The position numbers were made by a program, and so were the translations under genes. 64,000 nt of DNA from assembly GCA_028753945.1 (NCBI GenBank), contig JAPNXP010000013.1:2294001-2358000 (forward strand). The letters are read 5' to 3'. Positions 25,197 to 37,054 of the stretch are shown in pieces. Each line of letters starts with the position of its first letter. Position 1 is the first letter of the stretch. The DNA comes from Hexactinellida sp. DTS-2022. Lineage: Eukaryota > Porifera > Hexactinellida. The notes beneath the pieces were generated by a model. It made no database searches and was not told the origin of the DNA. It saw nothing but the letters and a program-made list of their open reading frames with translations.

Positions 25197-25268
25197 TGTC
25201 ACTACAGGGATTCGAACCCATAACCTCAAGCATACATTCTCCATATGCTTTCCACCGTGCTGATGATA
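25197..25268 (-). other. tRNA-like sequence with Pol III B box
   Basis: The minus strand has GGTTCGAATCC, an exact B-box/T-loop match, preceded at about the right distance by an anticodon-arm-like inverted repeat (AGCATA and TATGCT). The T stem pairs at only three positions and the acceptor stem does not close, so this is not a working tRNA. It could be a tRNA pseudogene or the head of a SINE. Confidence 0.3.
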
Positions 25269-25715
25269 CATATTAGTAATATATAATCTGATATTAGTAT
25301 CAATATGCACTATAAATAACCATCAAGGTACATAAATTAGAGGAATGATTACATAATCACCGATGCCATCAAAAATGACGTCACTAATAATGCATTTTTG
25401 ACCTAAACAATATATATTTTGGAAAATTTGCACTTCCAACAGAATTCTAGGTTATTTTTGCAGGTTTTTTCACAATAATCACCACTTTAATTTTTTTAGG
25501 TAAATACCTCAAAATTTGGCGGCAAGCATCCTTAATGATAATATGCTGAATTACTTTCACTGATACGATTTTAAAAGGTTCACCATTATATATAACAGGA
25601 TAGTACATTTACAAATGTAGGTAAACTATTGCAACTCTTCTAAAACTCTGCCTTGTTCAATTAAAAAATTGATTAACTATTATTTTCGAATTTAACAGAA
25701 ATAATAGGTTCATAA

Positions 25716-26392
25716 TAGAGCCGAGCGACAAGACACGAACACGACACGAATTCGTGTTCGTGTCGTGTTAGACCAAAGTTTTCGTGTTCGTGTCGTGTTC
25801 GTGTTCAAGGTTTATGTCTCGTGTCGTGTTCGTGTCGTGTTGTGCCAAAACTTTCGTGTTCGTGTCGTTTTCGTGTTCAAAGTTCATGTATCTTGATCGT
25901 CTTCGTGTGGTGTTGGGTTAAAATTCATCGAGGTTTTGTTATTAAAATTATACAATACTTGTGGTATTCAAGTTATTGTATTGTATTCCTATCTCACTTT
26001 TGTGTTCCCGTTAAATTGTTGTTCAACCACAATTGCTTTCTTATATTGTCACTAGTATTTGAGACAATTCTTCCATATTGCGTTCATAACTTAGACCGTG
26101 GTCCACGCTTCGACTTATTTACATTCAAATATAATTATGAATGTTATGATTTCTTAATTTATATATATTAATTTGATTTTTCAAAACTATGTATTCGATG
26201 TCCGAGTTTCGAGTTTTTTATTGATATTCGTGTTTCGTGTTTCGTGTTCGTGTTTCGTGTTTCGTGTTTCGTGTTCGTGTTCGTGTCGTGTTCTGTTTGT
26301 GTGGCGAATTTCGTGTTCGTGTCGTGTTCGTGTCATATGTTTCGTGTTCGTGTTAGTGTAAAAGACAAATTTCAACACGACGCTCACCTCTA
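25716..26392. mobile_element. hAT-type MITE rich in CGTGTTCGTGT repeats
   Basis: Ends TAGAGCCGAGCG and CGCTCACCTCTA, flanked by a perfect 8-bp duplication GTTCATAA (25708-25715, 26393-26400). Both subterminal regions consist of CGTGTTCGTGTCGTG-type units. Cys- and His-rich open frames within it are artefacts of these repeats. Confidence 0.85.
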
Positions 26393-27334
26393 GTTCATAA
26401 TGATTCCCAATATTTCGGATATAGATCCCATTTGGGGTTGGCGCATTCATTAACTCTTCAAAAGTTGATACATTCCCTGAAATCCAATCCAACGTGTTCC
26501 CAACGGACCCAAGAATACCCATATAGCAAGAGAAGCGCGCTAGTCTATAATAAATAACAAAGCAGCTGTAGAGAGTTCAAGATCTGTAGCCCATTTCCCA
26601 CTCTTCCTCGTTCCTGTTTTGTTAACCCAGTCTTGTACATTTCGATAATTACCCTGCGTCTAAACATATTTTGTGCGTAAATATTCATTGCAACTCATAC
26701 TTAGGTCACCCATGGCCTATACTATATTATACGGCTAGATAAGTCAAGTATTTGGCATTTTATTATCAGGCCAGTGTTTACTTTCTAATTGCTCGTGAAA
26801 TGAATTACCTATTGTCATGGAATAAACTAAACTTAGGTTTTCAAATACGTTGGAAACATGTAAATACTTTTGAGAATGATTTCTCATCGAATTTAACCAC
26901 AATGACGTAATCAAATATATATACCATATATGGTAATTATAACGGTGTCCACGCACAGGAATGTTTAAACTCTCACAAGCTTATCGAATTACGTTTATAT
27001 AACCTCAATTATACAATTGAAACAACTCCGGAAATGCATAGGTTATATGTTATTAATTGGCTTCTAGAACAAATTCTTGTGGCTAAGAATAGAGACTTTC
27101 AATGCTAGAGTAAAGTGCGTCTATCCTGATAACATACTTTATATGTTTTCGGAAACTACATTGTACAAAGTTCTTCATCGATTGTGTGTTCTTAATCGAT
27201 TGTATCTTTCTCAAAAAAAGTCCTGCATTTAGTCCGGCATCTGGTCTTTCAAAATATTCCCAGAAAAATGGCACGGAGGGGTTGTAATCATCTGGAAAAT
27301 TGTTTAATACGATATTGAACTTTACCATATACCT

Positions 27335-28092
27335 TGAAATAGATTATTGATAACTCTAGGAACTTAGAGCTAAGCTCTCGCATATTAATTTATTTCGAGG
27401 TTTATGGTCACATCACTAAAATGGCACATCCATATATGGGCATGGGAATTTGTAGACCAGTAACCATTTGGTCACTTGTCTCTTTAGTTCTTCCAATGAG
27501 TTTGTAATGGGTTATTGATGTGAATAGAAGTTAGAGCAAAGCTCTAGAGTTTATACTTTAGGAGAGAAGAAATTTGCAGCGTCATCAAAAATGGTCACAT
27601 TGTATGCCCATATATGGATCATTTTGAAAACGGTACGTGTTGGGGTCACGAAATGTATTATTGACGGATAGGAATTCGGGTATTGCGAGTACTTTGAGAC
27701 GTATTATTTGTTTCTAGCACCTCGGGGGTCTGAGAAAGAAAATTGAGAACGTACCCTTGATTGAGATTATAGACCATAAAGGTTCAGATTTTCACTTTTT
27801 AATTTTTTTTTTAATCAATTGTAAATTATTTTCGTCAGTTATTGCTCCTAAAGAGTAATGATACCACCAATCATACCATTGTTGGGGTATAGAGTACTTG
27901 GAATCGGTCTAAGTGGTGAAACCAGTGAACCGCTGTACAAAATTGATCATAACTTAGAAAATACGCTTGTAAAAGTCTCAAAACTATGTACGAATGTTAG
28001 ATATGGTCGTTTTATCTTGCTAGGACCAAAAAAGAAAAATCGGATTATGTAAGTTTTTAAGGAAATTTCCGATATGTTTCTATGCGTGGACA
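27335..28092 (+). repeat. Dispersed repeat R1, copy 2
   Basis: Co-linear with 1340-2095. Lies inside P3, so R1 may be part of the ancestral P3-type interior or a separate element inserted there. Confidence 0.75.
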
Positions 28093-28100
28093 CCCTTATT

Positions 28101-28258
28101 CAGTGGCGGCGCTAGCCCTGCGTATTGAATGGGGCTAACCCGGGTTCTTGATGGGGCTAAGCCAACCTTGCCCCATTAGTTTCCCATCAACTGATGGGGC
28201 TAAGAAAAAATGTGATGGGGCTAGCGCCCCATCCAGCCCCATGCTAGCGCCGCCACTG
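28101..28258. mobile_element. hAT-type MITE, 158 bp
   Basis: Ends CAGTGGCGGCGCTAGC and GCTAGCGCCGCCACTG with a perfect 8-bp duplication CCCTTATT (28093-28100, 28259-28266). The interior has repeated GATGGGGCTA motifs. Inserted at the edge of R1 within P3. Confidence 0.92.
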
Positions 28259-29325
28259 CCCTTATTAAATAAATGTTAATTTTTTGGATAATTTGAGAAT
28301 TTAACTTTGCCGTTTTTATTATAATGCATTTTTCTTGTTAAAAACTAACTCAGTAACAAATTATGTCATTCCTTTCACTCAAATTCTTTTCAACGTCATG
28401 TAAGTAAATAATTATACTATTGTTATCAAATCATATGTTTTGCATTTTTTTGAAATGTATAGTTAGATTTTAATCTAAGTCTTAAAAGTGATGTTTGACG
28501 ATGTACGTGTTGCACAGTCAGTTTAATGACCGTTCTTGTGACTTATTTAGCTAATGTTCACTGAATCTCTACTTCAATCTCCACTTCAAATCTCTACTTC
28601 ATAATTAGTATAAATTACCATATATGGGTATGTATATTTGATAACGTCATTGTGGTTAAATCCGATGAGAAATCATTCTCAAAAGTATTTTAGATGTTTC
28701 CAGCGTATTTGAAAACCGAATTTTAGTTTATTCCATGACAATAGGTAATTTATTTACGAGCAATTAGAAAGTAACACTGGCCTAGAAATAAAATGGCAAA
28801 TACTTGACTTATCTAGCCGTATAATATTGTAGGCCATGGGTCACCTAGCATATTATCAATTATTAGCGGCCTAAACTCTGCATGGAAATCTTGGATACCA
28901 GTGATGAGATAAGAAATTGTCGAGAAATAGTAATTTCAATCGCCAATTATATATTGAGTCAAGTTTGGCGAATAACTAAATAAACTTTCTTCATTATGTA
29001 AAATATCAATATTAGCCACAGTGGTTCAAATGGTCAATTCAGGGGAAGTAGGCATTTCCTTTCGAGATAGACCCACTAAATGTATTATCGGTGTATAGTA
29101 TATGACCCCTAATACACCGATTGGTAAAGTCAGATAATTTGTATGGCTTCAGGTTTATTGGTTATGACGTCATCATAAAATTGTGCAAATCTTATTATCA
29201 TGGGAAAAAGTCATTTCCTTTCGAGATAGATCCGTTAAATATAGTAAATAGTATGTGGAAACTATAAATATTAATATTAAGTAAGTTAGAGTAGTGAGTC
29301 ACTATCCAACAATAAGCTGTTAAAA

Positions 29326-29740
29326 TTATATCTTGTTCGGATTTCTGAGTGCTTTGAGGTTTGAGAGACTTGCATTTGTTTGAGTTAGTAGCCTATAGTG
29401 AAGTTTACCATAATCACTAAACTCTCCTAAACGAACAATAACGTCTCTGATGTTGTCTTGGTAAGATGTTTTCCTGGCAATATTCTCTCTAAAGCGACGA
29501 ATGTATTTGTTACTTGCTTTCAAAGCCTCCTCAGAGAAGTTCTTTAAGCCATAACCCTCGTTATGATCTCTAATTAACTCCACTAGATGTGCAAGTAACT
29601 TGTGTAAAGTTGAAGTTATGCTAACCCAAGGGAAACTAATAATTATTTATTCGTATGTATCTTTACAAAAGACTTCGAGTTTGAATGTATCAATTTTCTC
29701 GCTAGAATTCATGATACGCAAAATGATTGCTAAATTGCGG
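29326..29740 (-). pseudogene. RAG1/Transib-like transposase, C-terminal fragment
   Basis: The frame reads through LAHLVELIRDHNEGYGLKNF and then SEEALKASNKYIRRFRENIA, aligning with element B (FSEESIESLNKYLRRYRERL) and containing the third catalytic Glu. A related stretch upstream to about 29740 is in the same frame apart from one stop. The two catalytic Asp regions are missing, so it cannot function. Confidence 0.85.
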
Positions 29741-30518
29741 TGGATTATTTCAACTTTATATTTGTATTTTTGATCAATGAGAGTAAGTACCCAATAAATA
29801 AATAAAAATTGATTTTATTTTTGGGACAGGGAGATATTATTTCTCCCACATCTGGTTGAATTTAGAACTAATAATCAAAAATATTGGTTGAGTTGTGCAA
29901 AATTAGTCGATTTCCGGATATATAAAGGTGAAATTGCCTCATAGCCCCATAAATGGTGTGAATCCTTTCCAAAAACTAAAAATTTTTCCCAAGGCACGTA
30001 AATTACGCTATATACAATAAATATGCTTAGGGAGTGTTATAGGCTATTGAATAAATCCTGGACATGGAAACATAAATTTACGTTAATATTTTTTTAAATT
30101 CATTATCGACCCCGGCGGATTAAAAGAGTCAAAATTTATACTTGGGTCAATCTGTGGCAATCTGGAATTAAGACTATTCGATTCTATATTGAATAAGCTT
30201 TCAAATGTAACCGGTGGTATTACACGCAGCCTAAAGCATCGAATTTGCGGTAATAGAGAATACCTAGATCGGACAGGGAGAACAATTGAAAGAGGACAGG
30301 GCGAGAAAATAGGTTTAACATAAAAACGACTACAATTATCTACTTTTAGTTTCTTCCATTAAATAGCTGAGAAAAAATTGGTCTAAGTGAAATATCAAAT
30401 AAAGTACATTGTATTCCCTGGGGAAAGTTAATGACAACAAACAGGACTATACTCTGATACCATTTTGTAGGCTGATGGAAAAACATTATTATGCTAAGGC
30501 CTCTGTTAATGACAATAT

Positions 30519-30840
30519 TGTTTCAGCTCCACACGAAGTATATCAGAGGACGCGGGCGGGCGGCATCTCATTATTTGATGACGCCATAGTTAATAATTAT
30601 ATAAGCAAATATTCAATTTGTGAGTGCTTATTGATAAAAAATGCAATCGTTGGGTAATAATGCTTTTGATAGGTTCTGATTTTGTTACTAGCTATATATG
30701 GCTATTTTAGAGTGTGTCCTACCATAAAAATTGGCAACGAACAGTGACCTTACTTTGAAATGTAGGTGTAATAATGGAAATAATGACAATATTCGTGCGG
30801 GAGTGAAATCTGACGCGGGCGGTGGAGCTGAAACAAGATT
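30519..30840. repeat. Short inverted pair, possible MITE
   Basis: TTGTTTCAGCTCCAC on the left and GTGGAGCTGAAACAA on the right, with further partial symmetry (GACGCGGGCGG). No target duplication found. Inside Transib-like element C. Confidence 0.35.
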
Positions 30841-31700
30841 CCAACAAACAGTGGCCTAAAATTCAAAGTATCATAATCCAATCAAAAAGAAATGTCAGGA
30901 TATTAGTTAATTAGAACAATCTTATTAGGATCTCTACATTATATTTCACTCCAATTGAGGTCAAAATAAAACATGAAATTTTTTCCTCTTTCCATAGGTT
31001 GAACCACTGTGATTAGAGTACGTGTACGGTAACTCCTCGCGAAAGTGAAACTTCCACTTTCTACACGTAGAAATCTTCCAGTCTGTATGTGGGGGACGAA
31101 AGCTTGGTAGTATACATCGTATTAGCCCCGTCTCTACTATTTCCTCGTCTGTAATTATAGTGGCCACTCGCATATCCTTTGATGAAGTTTGCGGACTTAA
31201 ACTAGATAACTTTTCACATTTTGGTGGGACAAATTTACGCTTAATTTTATATATTCTGATTTTATTCTGAAGTTTGTTCTGAATAAATGTTTGAAATTCC
31301 TATGATTTAGGTTGTAAATAACCAAATACACTTTCTTTTTCATGACCATTCTTCAACACTTGCATCTTCGGAACTATTTCTTACTCTTTTATGACCATTA
31401 AATACCTTATTACCTCGCGGGTGAAAGGCAAATTGAAACGCTGATAACCTACTTACTATACCAGGATATAGCAATTTTATCAAATCTCCAGGCCTCAAAT
31501 TAGTTTGGGATTCCAAAATATTTAATTTAACAATACGCATCCAATTCTCCACAATAGCGTTCCTAAAGATGATAATCTTCTTCTTATCCGCTACACTAAT
31601 AGGTCCTAAGATTATTACACTCCACAAAGGTAATATAGGTAGGTAGAATGTTAAGAAGCATTCTATAAGCTCAGGATTATAACAAGGATTTGGATCTGCA

Positions 31701-31879
31701 CATAGGCGTCGGAAATGGGCCCGCCGGCCCTTCGGGCAGCCCGGCCCGAAGGCTCCGGGGCCGCTACATTCACGGGATCACTAACACAACTATGGCCCGG
31801 GCATGGGCCGGGTAGAGCCGGGTAGACCCTTCGGGCTGCCCGGCCCATGCCGGGTGAGCGGGCGGGTCCGACGCCTATG
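31701..31879. mobile_element. GC-rich hAT-type MITE, 179 bp
   Basis: Ends CATAGGCGTCGGA and TCCGACGCCTATG; flanks GATCTGCA and CATCTGCA (8 bp, one mismatch). The interior is made of GCCCGGCCC/GGGCCGGG motifs. Confidence 0.82.
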
Positions 31880-32748
31880 CATCTGCATTTATTCCTGGAT
31901 TATTGTAGATGCAAGATTTGAAATTTTTGAAATATTTACAAAATGTTTACCGAAAGGGGATTTTTTCTCTGTAAGTTTACTATCCTTGTTATCAGTAGCA
32001 ATATTATTATCATCCATATGTTCTTCCACCAAATTTGCATTAGTTTCTAAGGAGTTTATGGATTCATTACTTATGTATGTTTCTTAGGAAATGAGTATGT
32101 GTCTTTACTATTGCACTTAAAGAACTACTCATAAATACAATGATTAAAGGTTGGTATAAATTATTCAACAGCGCGTACAATAAATCCGACACAATGTAAA
32201 AACAGTTTTCTCATATCTTTTTGTAGTTTAAATTTTTTATTTATATGAAATCCTATTGCTGTGTATTAAATGAGCCGAATATAAGTGAAGAATTATTTTA
32301 AAGTCCGTTTCATTAACTGCAGAATTTACATCTACCATATTCCAACACTCATGGAGATAAGTATCTATCTCACTTACTACAAGAAGTGTGAATCAAAACC
32401 CAGCTGAAATCTATTTCAACTTGTGAAATGTTTAGATCGCCCAGTAATTCTTTGCATCAAGGGACCATTTGTGCAAAAATAACTTATTTCAGCACTGGTG
32501 TGTCCTGAACTAATCATTACTGCTAGTGGAATTGGACTAGTAGAGTAAGTAGGATGTCTTAACACTATTTCTATAATACTGTTGTAAGCTAATTAACTCA
32601 GTCCAGTTATCATAAGAATACCTCAGTAAACTAGACAAATCAAATTTAGCTTTTCGCAGAACTGCAGAATTTCTAACCTTATTTAGGTTACCATAATTAA
32701 GTGCTGAGTTTGTGTTCTCTACAGAATCAAATTGAACATAGAAATAAG

Positions 32749-33161
32749 TAGGGCTGAAACGAATATTCGAAATGTAACGAACGAACCTTTTTCTAAACGA
32801 ACGAATATTCGAATATTCGTTCGTTTGGATGACTAAGCATTAAATCAATTTCTAGAGACAAAATACATTGGAAAATCGGTTTTTGATAATGTTACAATGG
32901 TATAATAATAGTTACGAAGTGTATTATACACAATTTAACTAATAATCAGCTAGTTTAAGTGGGAATTTATATTTACGATATCTCTAAGCTATACAAAAGT
33001 CTTGTTGTTGTCCAAAATTAGTCAACGAATATCCGTTTCAATCTAGTATTCGTCCAAACGAATATTCGTTTCGTAACGAATATTCGTTTGCAAACGAACG
33101 AATATTCGTTCAATCATTTCGAACGAATATTCGAATATTCGGTATATTCGTTTCAGCCCTA
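32749..33161. mobile_element. hAT-type MITE with CGAATATTCG repeats
   Basis: Ends TAGGGCTGAAACG and CGTTTCAGCCCTA with a perfect 8-bp duplication GAAATAAG (32741-32748, 33162-33169). Both halves are dense in the self-complementary motif CGAATATTCG. Confidence 0.9.
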
Positions 33162-34062
33162 GAAATAAGCATTTACAGATGTAACTGCTACCCCTCTAGA
33201 TACTTCTAAAGTGAGAAATTTCGTGAGTGCACAGTTGTATTATTGAAATGCTGTTCATATAAGGTTCCATAAGCTACATACTCCACAAAAATATTATCAC
33301 TAATTTTACACTCCAACGGCTCTTTCTTCATTACAAATGTAAATTCAAAACCAATCTTAAAAAAAATAGCTATTTTATTTTCAACTACTAAGTTTAACAA
33401 CCTTTTGTATTGAAAAGAAAAAACACACACAAAATTTCCCTCGATTTTTTAAATAAATAAATTCGTCCTATCTTTAGAAAATACTACAGAGTCTCCATGA
33501 ATTAGTGTAATACTTTTCCATTCCATTCCACTTAGCAAAAAATCACCACAGATTTCCTCACTAAACACGGATTGTTCAACTATGACTTCATTACCCAGAG
33601 TACTGTCATCTACTGATGGCACTAGCAATTTGGACTCAGGGATATTCAAGGTAATATCAATTTCAGGTTGCGGGTCATCGGTAGATGACAATATCGGACT
33701 TGTTGATCTGAAGAAGACGAGGTATGATGCAATTTAGGGACAAAGATTAATGAAATGAGCTTAAAGTATCAGAACTTTCTCGACAGGATAGAATAAAGCT
33801 AGTGAATATACATAGTTGTTGGACTGTGATAGCTATACGTATATGAATTCCCGAATAGCTCTAATATCCTACAACTAATGTTTCAACTAAAATCCATGCT
33901 TCCACAAACTTTCAATTTCGCCTGATTAGTCGAATCCATTGCATTGAATCCATTAGACAGCATCTAAACTTTTTAGATTGGTCGTGGAGATTGTCATCCG
34001 CTATAATGAACTCAGCACTAACAAGCCGACAGTCTAAGCTGAAAGATTTAATTGCATCTAAC

Positions 34063-34677
34063 CAGTGGCGTAGCTAGGGTTTCGGGGGCCCCGGTTCAAA
34101 AGTATGTGCCGGGGCCCCTGGTATATTTTAAGGAGGTTCGCGGCGTAAATTTGAGTTCGGAAATGGCATTTCCCGCATTTTGACGAAGTATGATTGTAGT
34201 ATATCTACATATGGATAATTTTGGAACCTTTGCATACCTGCCAACCGACAGGGATTTGAACCATTTTGGATGTTCTGTACAAGCGTACAGGGATTCTTAA
34301 TTTACTAATTATGAGTCACTAATGCCTAAAATGTCTACAGTGATGATAGTATATTCTGCCATGCATTCTGCATTGACCACATAAAGGCACGAGTTGGTTT
34401 AGTATATATTTATTCAAACGTACAGGGATTCCCTGTACAGTATATTATTCAATGCTTTTTCCTTTCCAAAGTGCTATTTTTTATTTGTAAGTGTACGTAT
34501 ATAAATTTCCTTGACGAGCGAGCGCAGCGAGCGAGAAAAATTTTGGGAGGTGTATAGGAATTTTGCTGGAAAATTGGAGCCCTGTACAGGGATATTACAC
34601 AAATAGGTTGGCAGGTATGCCTTTGGGGGCCCCCGAGACATCCCGAGACACCTGAACCGCCTATTGCTACGCTACTG
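34063..34677. mobile_element. hAT-type MITE with a nested MITE
   Basis: Ends CAGTGGCGTAGCTAGGG and TTGCTACGCTACTG, perfect 8-bp duplication CATCTAAC (34055-34062, 34678-34685), with GGGGGCCCC motifs next to each end. Most of its length is the nested element that follows. Confidence 0.9.
34233..34619. mobile_element. MITE with CATACCTGCCAACC ends, nested
   Basis: Ends CATACCTGCCAACC and GGTTGGCAGGTATG, flanked by CCTTTG on both sides (6 bp). ACAGGGATT motifs recur inside. A degraded relative starts near 42292 (TCTGCCAACCTTACATGGA). The class is not certain. Confidence 0.8.
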
Positions 34678-35264
34678 CATCTAACCATAGACTATTATTA
34701 CAGTTTAAGAATGACCAAAATGACTATCAGTCCTCCCTGTTTGGGGAGGTGAAGAAGCTATCTTAGACATCAGACCGTAAAGTTGGCAGTCATCGCAACC
34801 AGATGCCAATAAACCTAGCAAACTGTTATTCGTTACGTCTCGCTGTAAACTAGGAAAACTGAAATCGAATTCCTTCAAACTAATCCACTGAGCTCCACAG
34901 TGTCAGGATATGAGCAAGCATATATTAACTGAGTACTGATATACTCTACTGCCAAATGGGATACATCAATGGGAATGATAGACTTACGAGTACTGGACAT
35001 TTGCTTTACGAGATGCTGAAGGTTTCCTATATTCAAACTCCATTTGGAGCTGAGAGAATCGCGCCTAGTAGCGTTGTTTTTTCCAAAAAGAGTTATTTAC
35101 AATTTTCCCCAGACGGATTTTGGCTTTTGTTTGTCTCCTTTGTTCAAAGCATCTCTTACGCTATCGAAGCTTTCATTGCCGAGTTTCTGGAGAGCTTCGA
35201 CGAATTGCTCTATTGAAATCATTACTAGATGAAATAATAATTATTATTATTAACAATACATATA

Positions 35265-35458
35265 CAGTCAGGTCTGCTTATTATGAACAAGATTTCGTCT
35301 GCTTAATATGAAGATTTCTTATTATGAACAAACCCTACGGTCCCAATTTAATAATTTACATAGGGTTTGTATTAAGTTGAGTTCGCTTATTATGAAGTCT
35401 CTCTATTATGAACACAATCTTTGGTCCCTTGAATGTTCATAATAAAAGAACCTGACTG
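35265..35458. mobile_element. Tigger/pogo-type MITE, 194 bp, copy 1
   Basis: Ends CAGTCAGGTCTGCTTATTAT and AATAAAAGAACCTGACTG, TA on both sides. About 97% identical to 52453-52646 with the same length, so both moved recently. Confidence 0.92.
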
Positions 35459-35469
35459 TATATACTCTA

Positions 35470-35600
35470 CAGTAGAACCTCGTTAGTACGAACACGGTTA
35501 ATTATTACGAATTTCCGGATAAGAACAGTTCCACAAAATCAGGTCCCTACAATGGCGATTGAATTGGCAGGGTTTGATACAGAAACAAACTTTCCTAGAA
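35470..35600. mobile_element. Left end of a Tigger/pogo-type MITE
   Basis: CAGTAGAACCTCGTTAGTAC after TA, the usual form of such ends. No matching right end found; the 3' limit is approximate. Confidence 0.45.
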
Positions 35601-37054
35601 ACAGACTGTTCCCTTGGATAAAGAAGCAGCATATACATGTATAGGCCAAAATTAATGTATTTAGTTGGCATAGACATTTTATGCTTTAATCCCTTTTATG
35701 TTAGCAATTACTTATCCAGACACATCATACTGAGTTCACTGTGCACATGGATATTCGGAGCTTTATTTCACGCAAGAGGAGTGGCACTGACTTAAGTGAT
35801 GAGCCTGACATTTGCTCTTGCAAGGAAGTGTCAGGTGGAAGTGGAACTAATTCAGCAACAAGTTATGCTGCTGCAAATGAACTGCCTCAAAAGAAACAGC
35901 AGAAGTCTGAAGGTGATTAGGGGAAGGTCTAAAAATCTAAACTTTCTTACAAAAAAGGGGGGAAAGCATGTATCCCTGGGTGACATGTGAGCTTCCAAGT
36001 GATGGCATGTTTTGTAGCACTTGTCTGAAGTGAGGAAGTCCTCCAGCTGGGTCAAAGGCGCATGGACAACGAGGCGTGACTGACTGGAACCATGCTACTG
36101 AACTCCTCAAACAGCATGCAGGTTATCAGTGGCACAGAGAGGCTGCAGCTACTGCTGCCATGGCTCACTAGGCTGAAAGTGGCCTGTCAGTACTTGAGCT
36201 TCAGTATTCAAGCGCTGCACAGGAGGCTACTGAGCTGAGACAGAAATCAAGAAGTCCTGCTGAAGTTCCTGAGATCAACCTACTTCCTTATCAAAAATCG
36301 AATCCCTCACACCACCATTTATCCACACTTAATCGAGCTACAAGTTGCCAATGGTGACAAAGTCCTGCAGAAACACATCAACCAGGGTCCATCAAATGCT
36401 CAGTACACGTCTTCCATCAGTCTAAGGTTGTTTGTCAAGGCCATTGACACCTGGGTGGAAATAAAGTTGCTACAAAGTCTGAAGTCCAGCTATTCTTTTC
36501 TGTGTTGGCAGACGAGTGCCAGGATATCAGCACACAGGAAGAGCTGTCAATATGCTATCGGTGGCTCGTTAACAGGTGCATAGAAGAGAATGTGTTGACA
36601 ATTTTTCATGTTACATCCACTGATGCAGCAACAATCACTGATGCCCTCACTTCCTTCATCCGTGAGAAGAAACTCGATCACAGCGACTGGTTAGACAAGG
36701 GTACGATGATTTGGTAATATTTTCAGGTAGCAAAACTGGAGTCCAGAGAAGGATCCGAGTACATGCAGCACATGGTCTTTATATCCACTGCTCTTGTCAT
36801 CGAGTGCAACTTGCCTCTATACAAGCAGCCGAGTCAGTTGGAACAATCAAGAAGATGTTCGGCACAATGACAACACTCTGGAAGATGTTTTACTATTCTC
36901 CAAAGAAGGGAGAAGCTCTGAAGAATGTGCAGTCGGTCCTGGGCTTGCCTGAGCTGAAGATTGTGAAGCCAAGTGATACAAGATGGCTGTCACATGAGCG
37001 ATGTGTGCAAGCCATTCGCAAAGAGCTACCAGCATTGATCTGCACTCTGAACCA

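Larger units (their letters stand above)
26711..28838. mobile_element. P-like long-arm element P3, no transposase
   Basis: Arms of about 235 bp (26711-26945 and 28604-28838) are inverted copies; the outer ends start CATGGCCTA and continue into TTATACGGC, resembling the P1/P2 TIR start CATAGC...TAAGGC. The 7-bp target duplication GGTCACC is perfect (26704-26710, 28839-28845). The interior holds an R1 repeat copy and a hAT-type MITE but no P-like coding sequence. It was probably moved in trans. Confidence 0.85.
29016..31011 (-). mobile_element. Transib-like element C, internally deleted
   Basis: Left end (C)CACAGTGGTTCAAATGG, right end mirror GGTTGAACCACTGTG; 5-bp duplication ATTAG on both sides (29011-29015, 31012-31016), with one extra C at the left junction. 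A block AGTAGGCATTTC starts 23 nt after the left heptamer (29047) and AAGAGGAAAA starts 14 nt after the right one (30990). It keeps only the C-terminal part of a RAG1/Transib-like transposase. The string CATTTCCTTTCGAGATAGA is repeated near 29053 and 29209. Confidence 0.85.
31340..35222 (-). pseudogene. Decayed unclassified transposon-like gene
   Basis: Minus-strand pieces look like remains of one protein, though I cannot name it: MISIEQFVEALQKLGNESFD from 35222; a stretch with SLLGLLASGCDDCQLYGLMS (about 34760-34860); MSSTDDPQPEIDITLNIPES (33691-33449); a part with CSAHL-like wording near 32270; and a C-terminal piece VENWMRIVKLNILESQTNLR (31627-31340). The last resembles, from memory, tails of transposon-encoded proteins in other invertebrates, but I cannot verify this. 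Three MITEs lie in it. Grouping the pieces as one gene is inference. Confidence 0.35.

Noticed and set aside
25197-25268. A working tRNA gene
   Set aside because: The B box is perfect but the acceptor and T stems do not pair properly; kept only as a tRNA-like sequence.
25821-26522. Cys/Phe/Val-rich and His/Arg/Thr-rich open frames on both strands
   Set aside because: They are translations of the CGTGTTCGTGT array of a hAT-type MITE.
31663-32087. Gly/Pro/Ala-rich open frames on both strands
   Set aside because: They read through the GC-rich MITE at 31701-31879.
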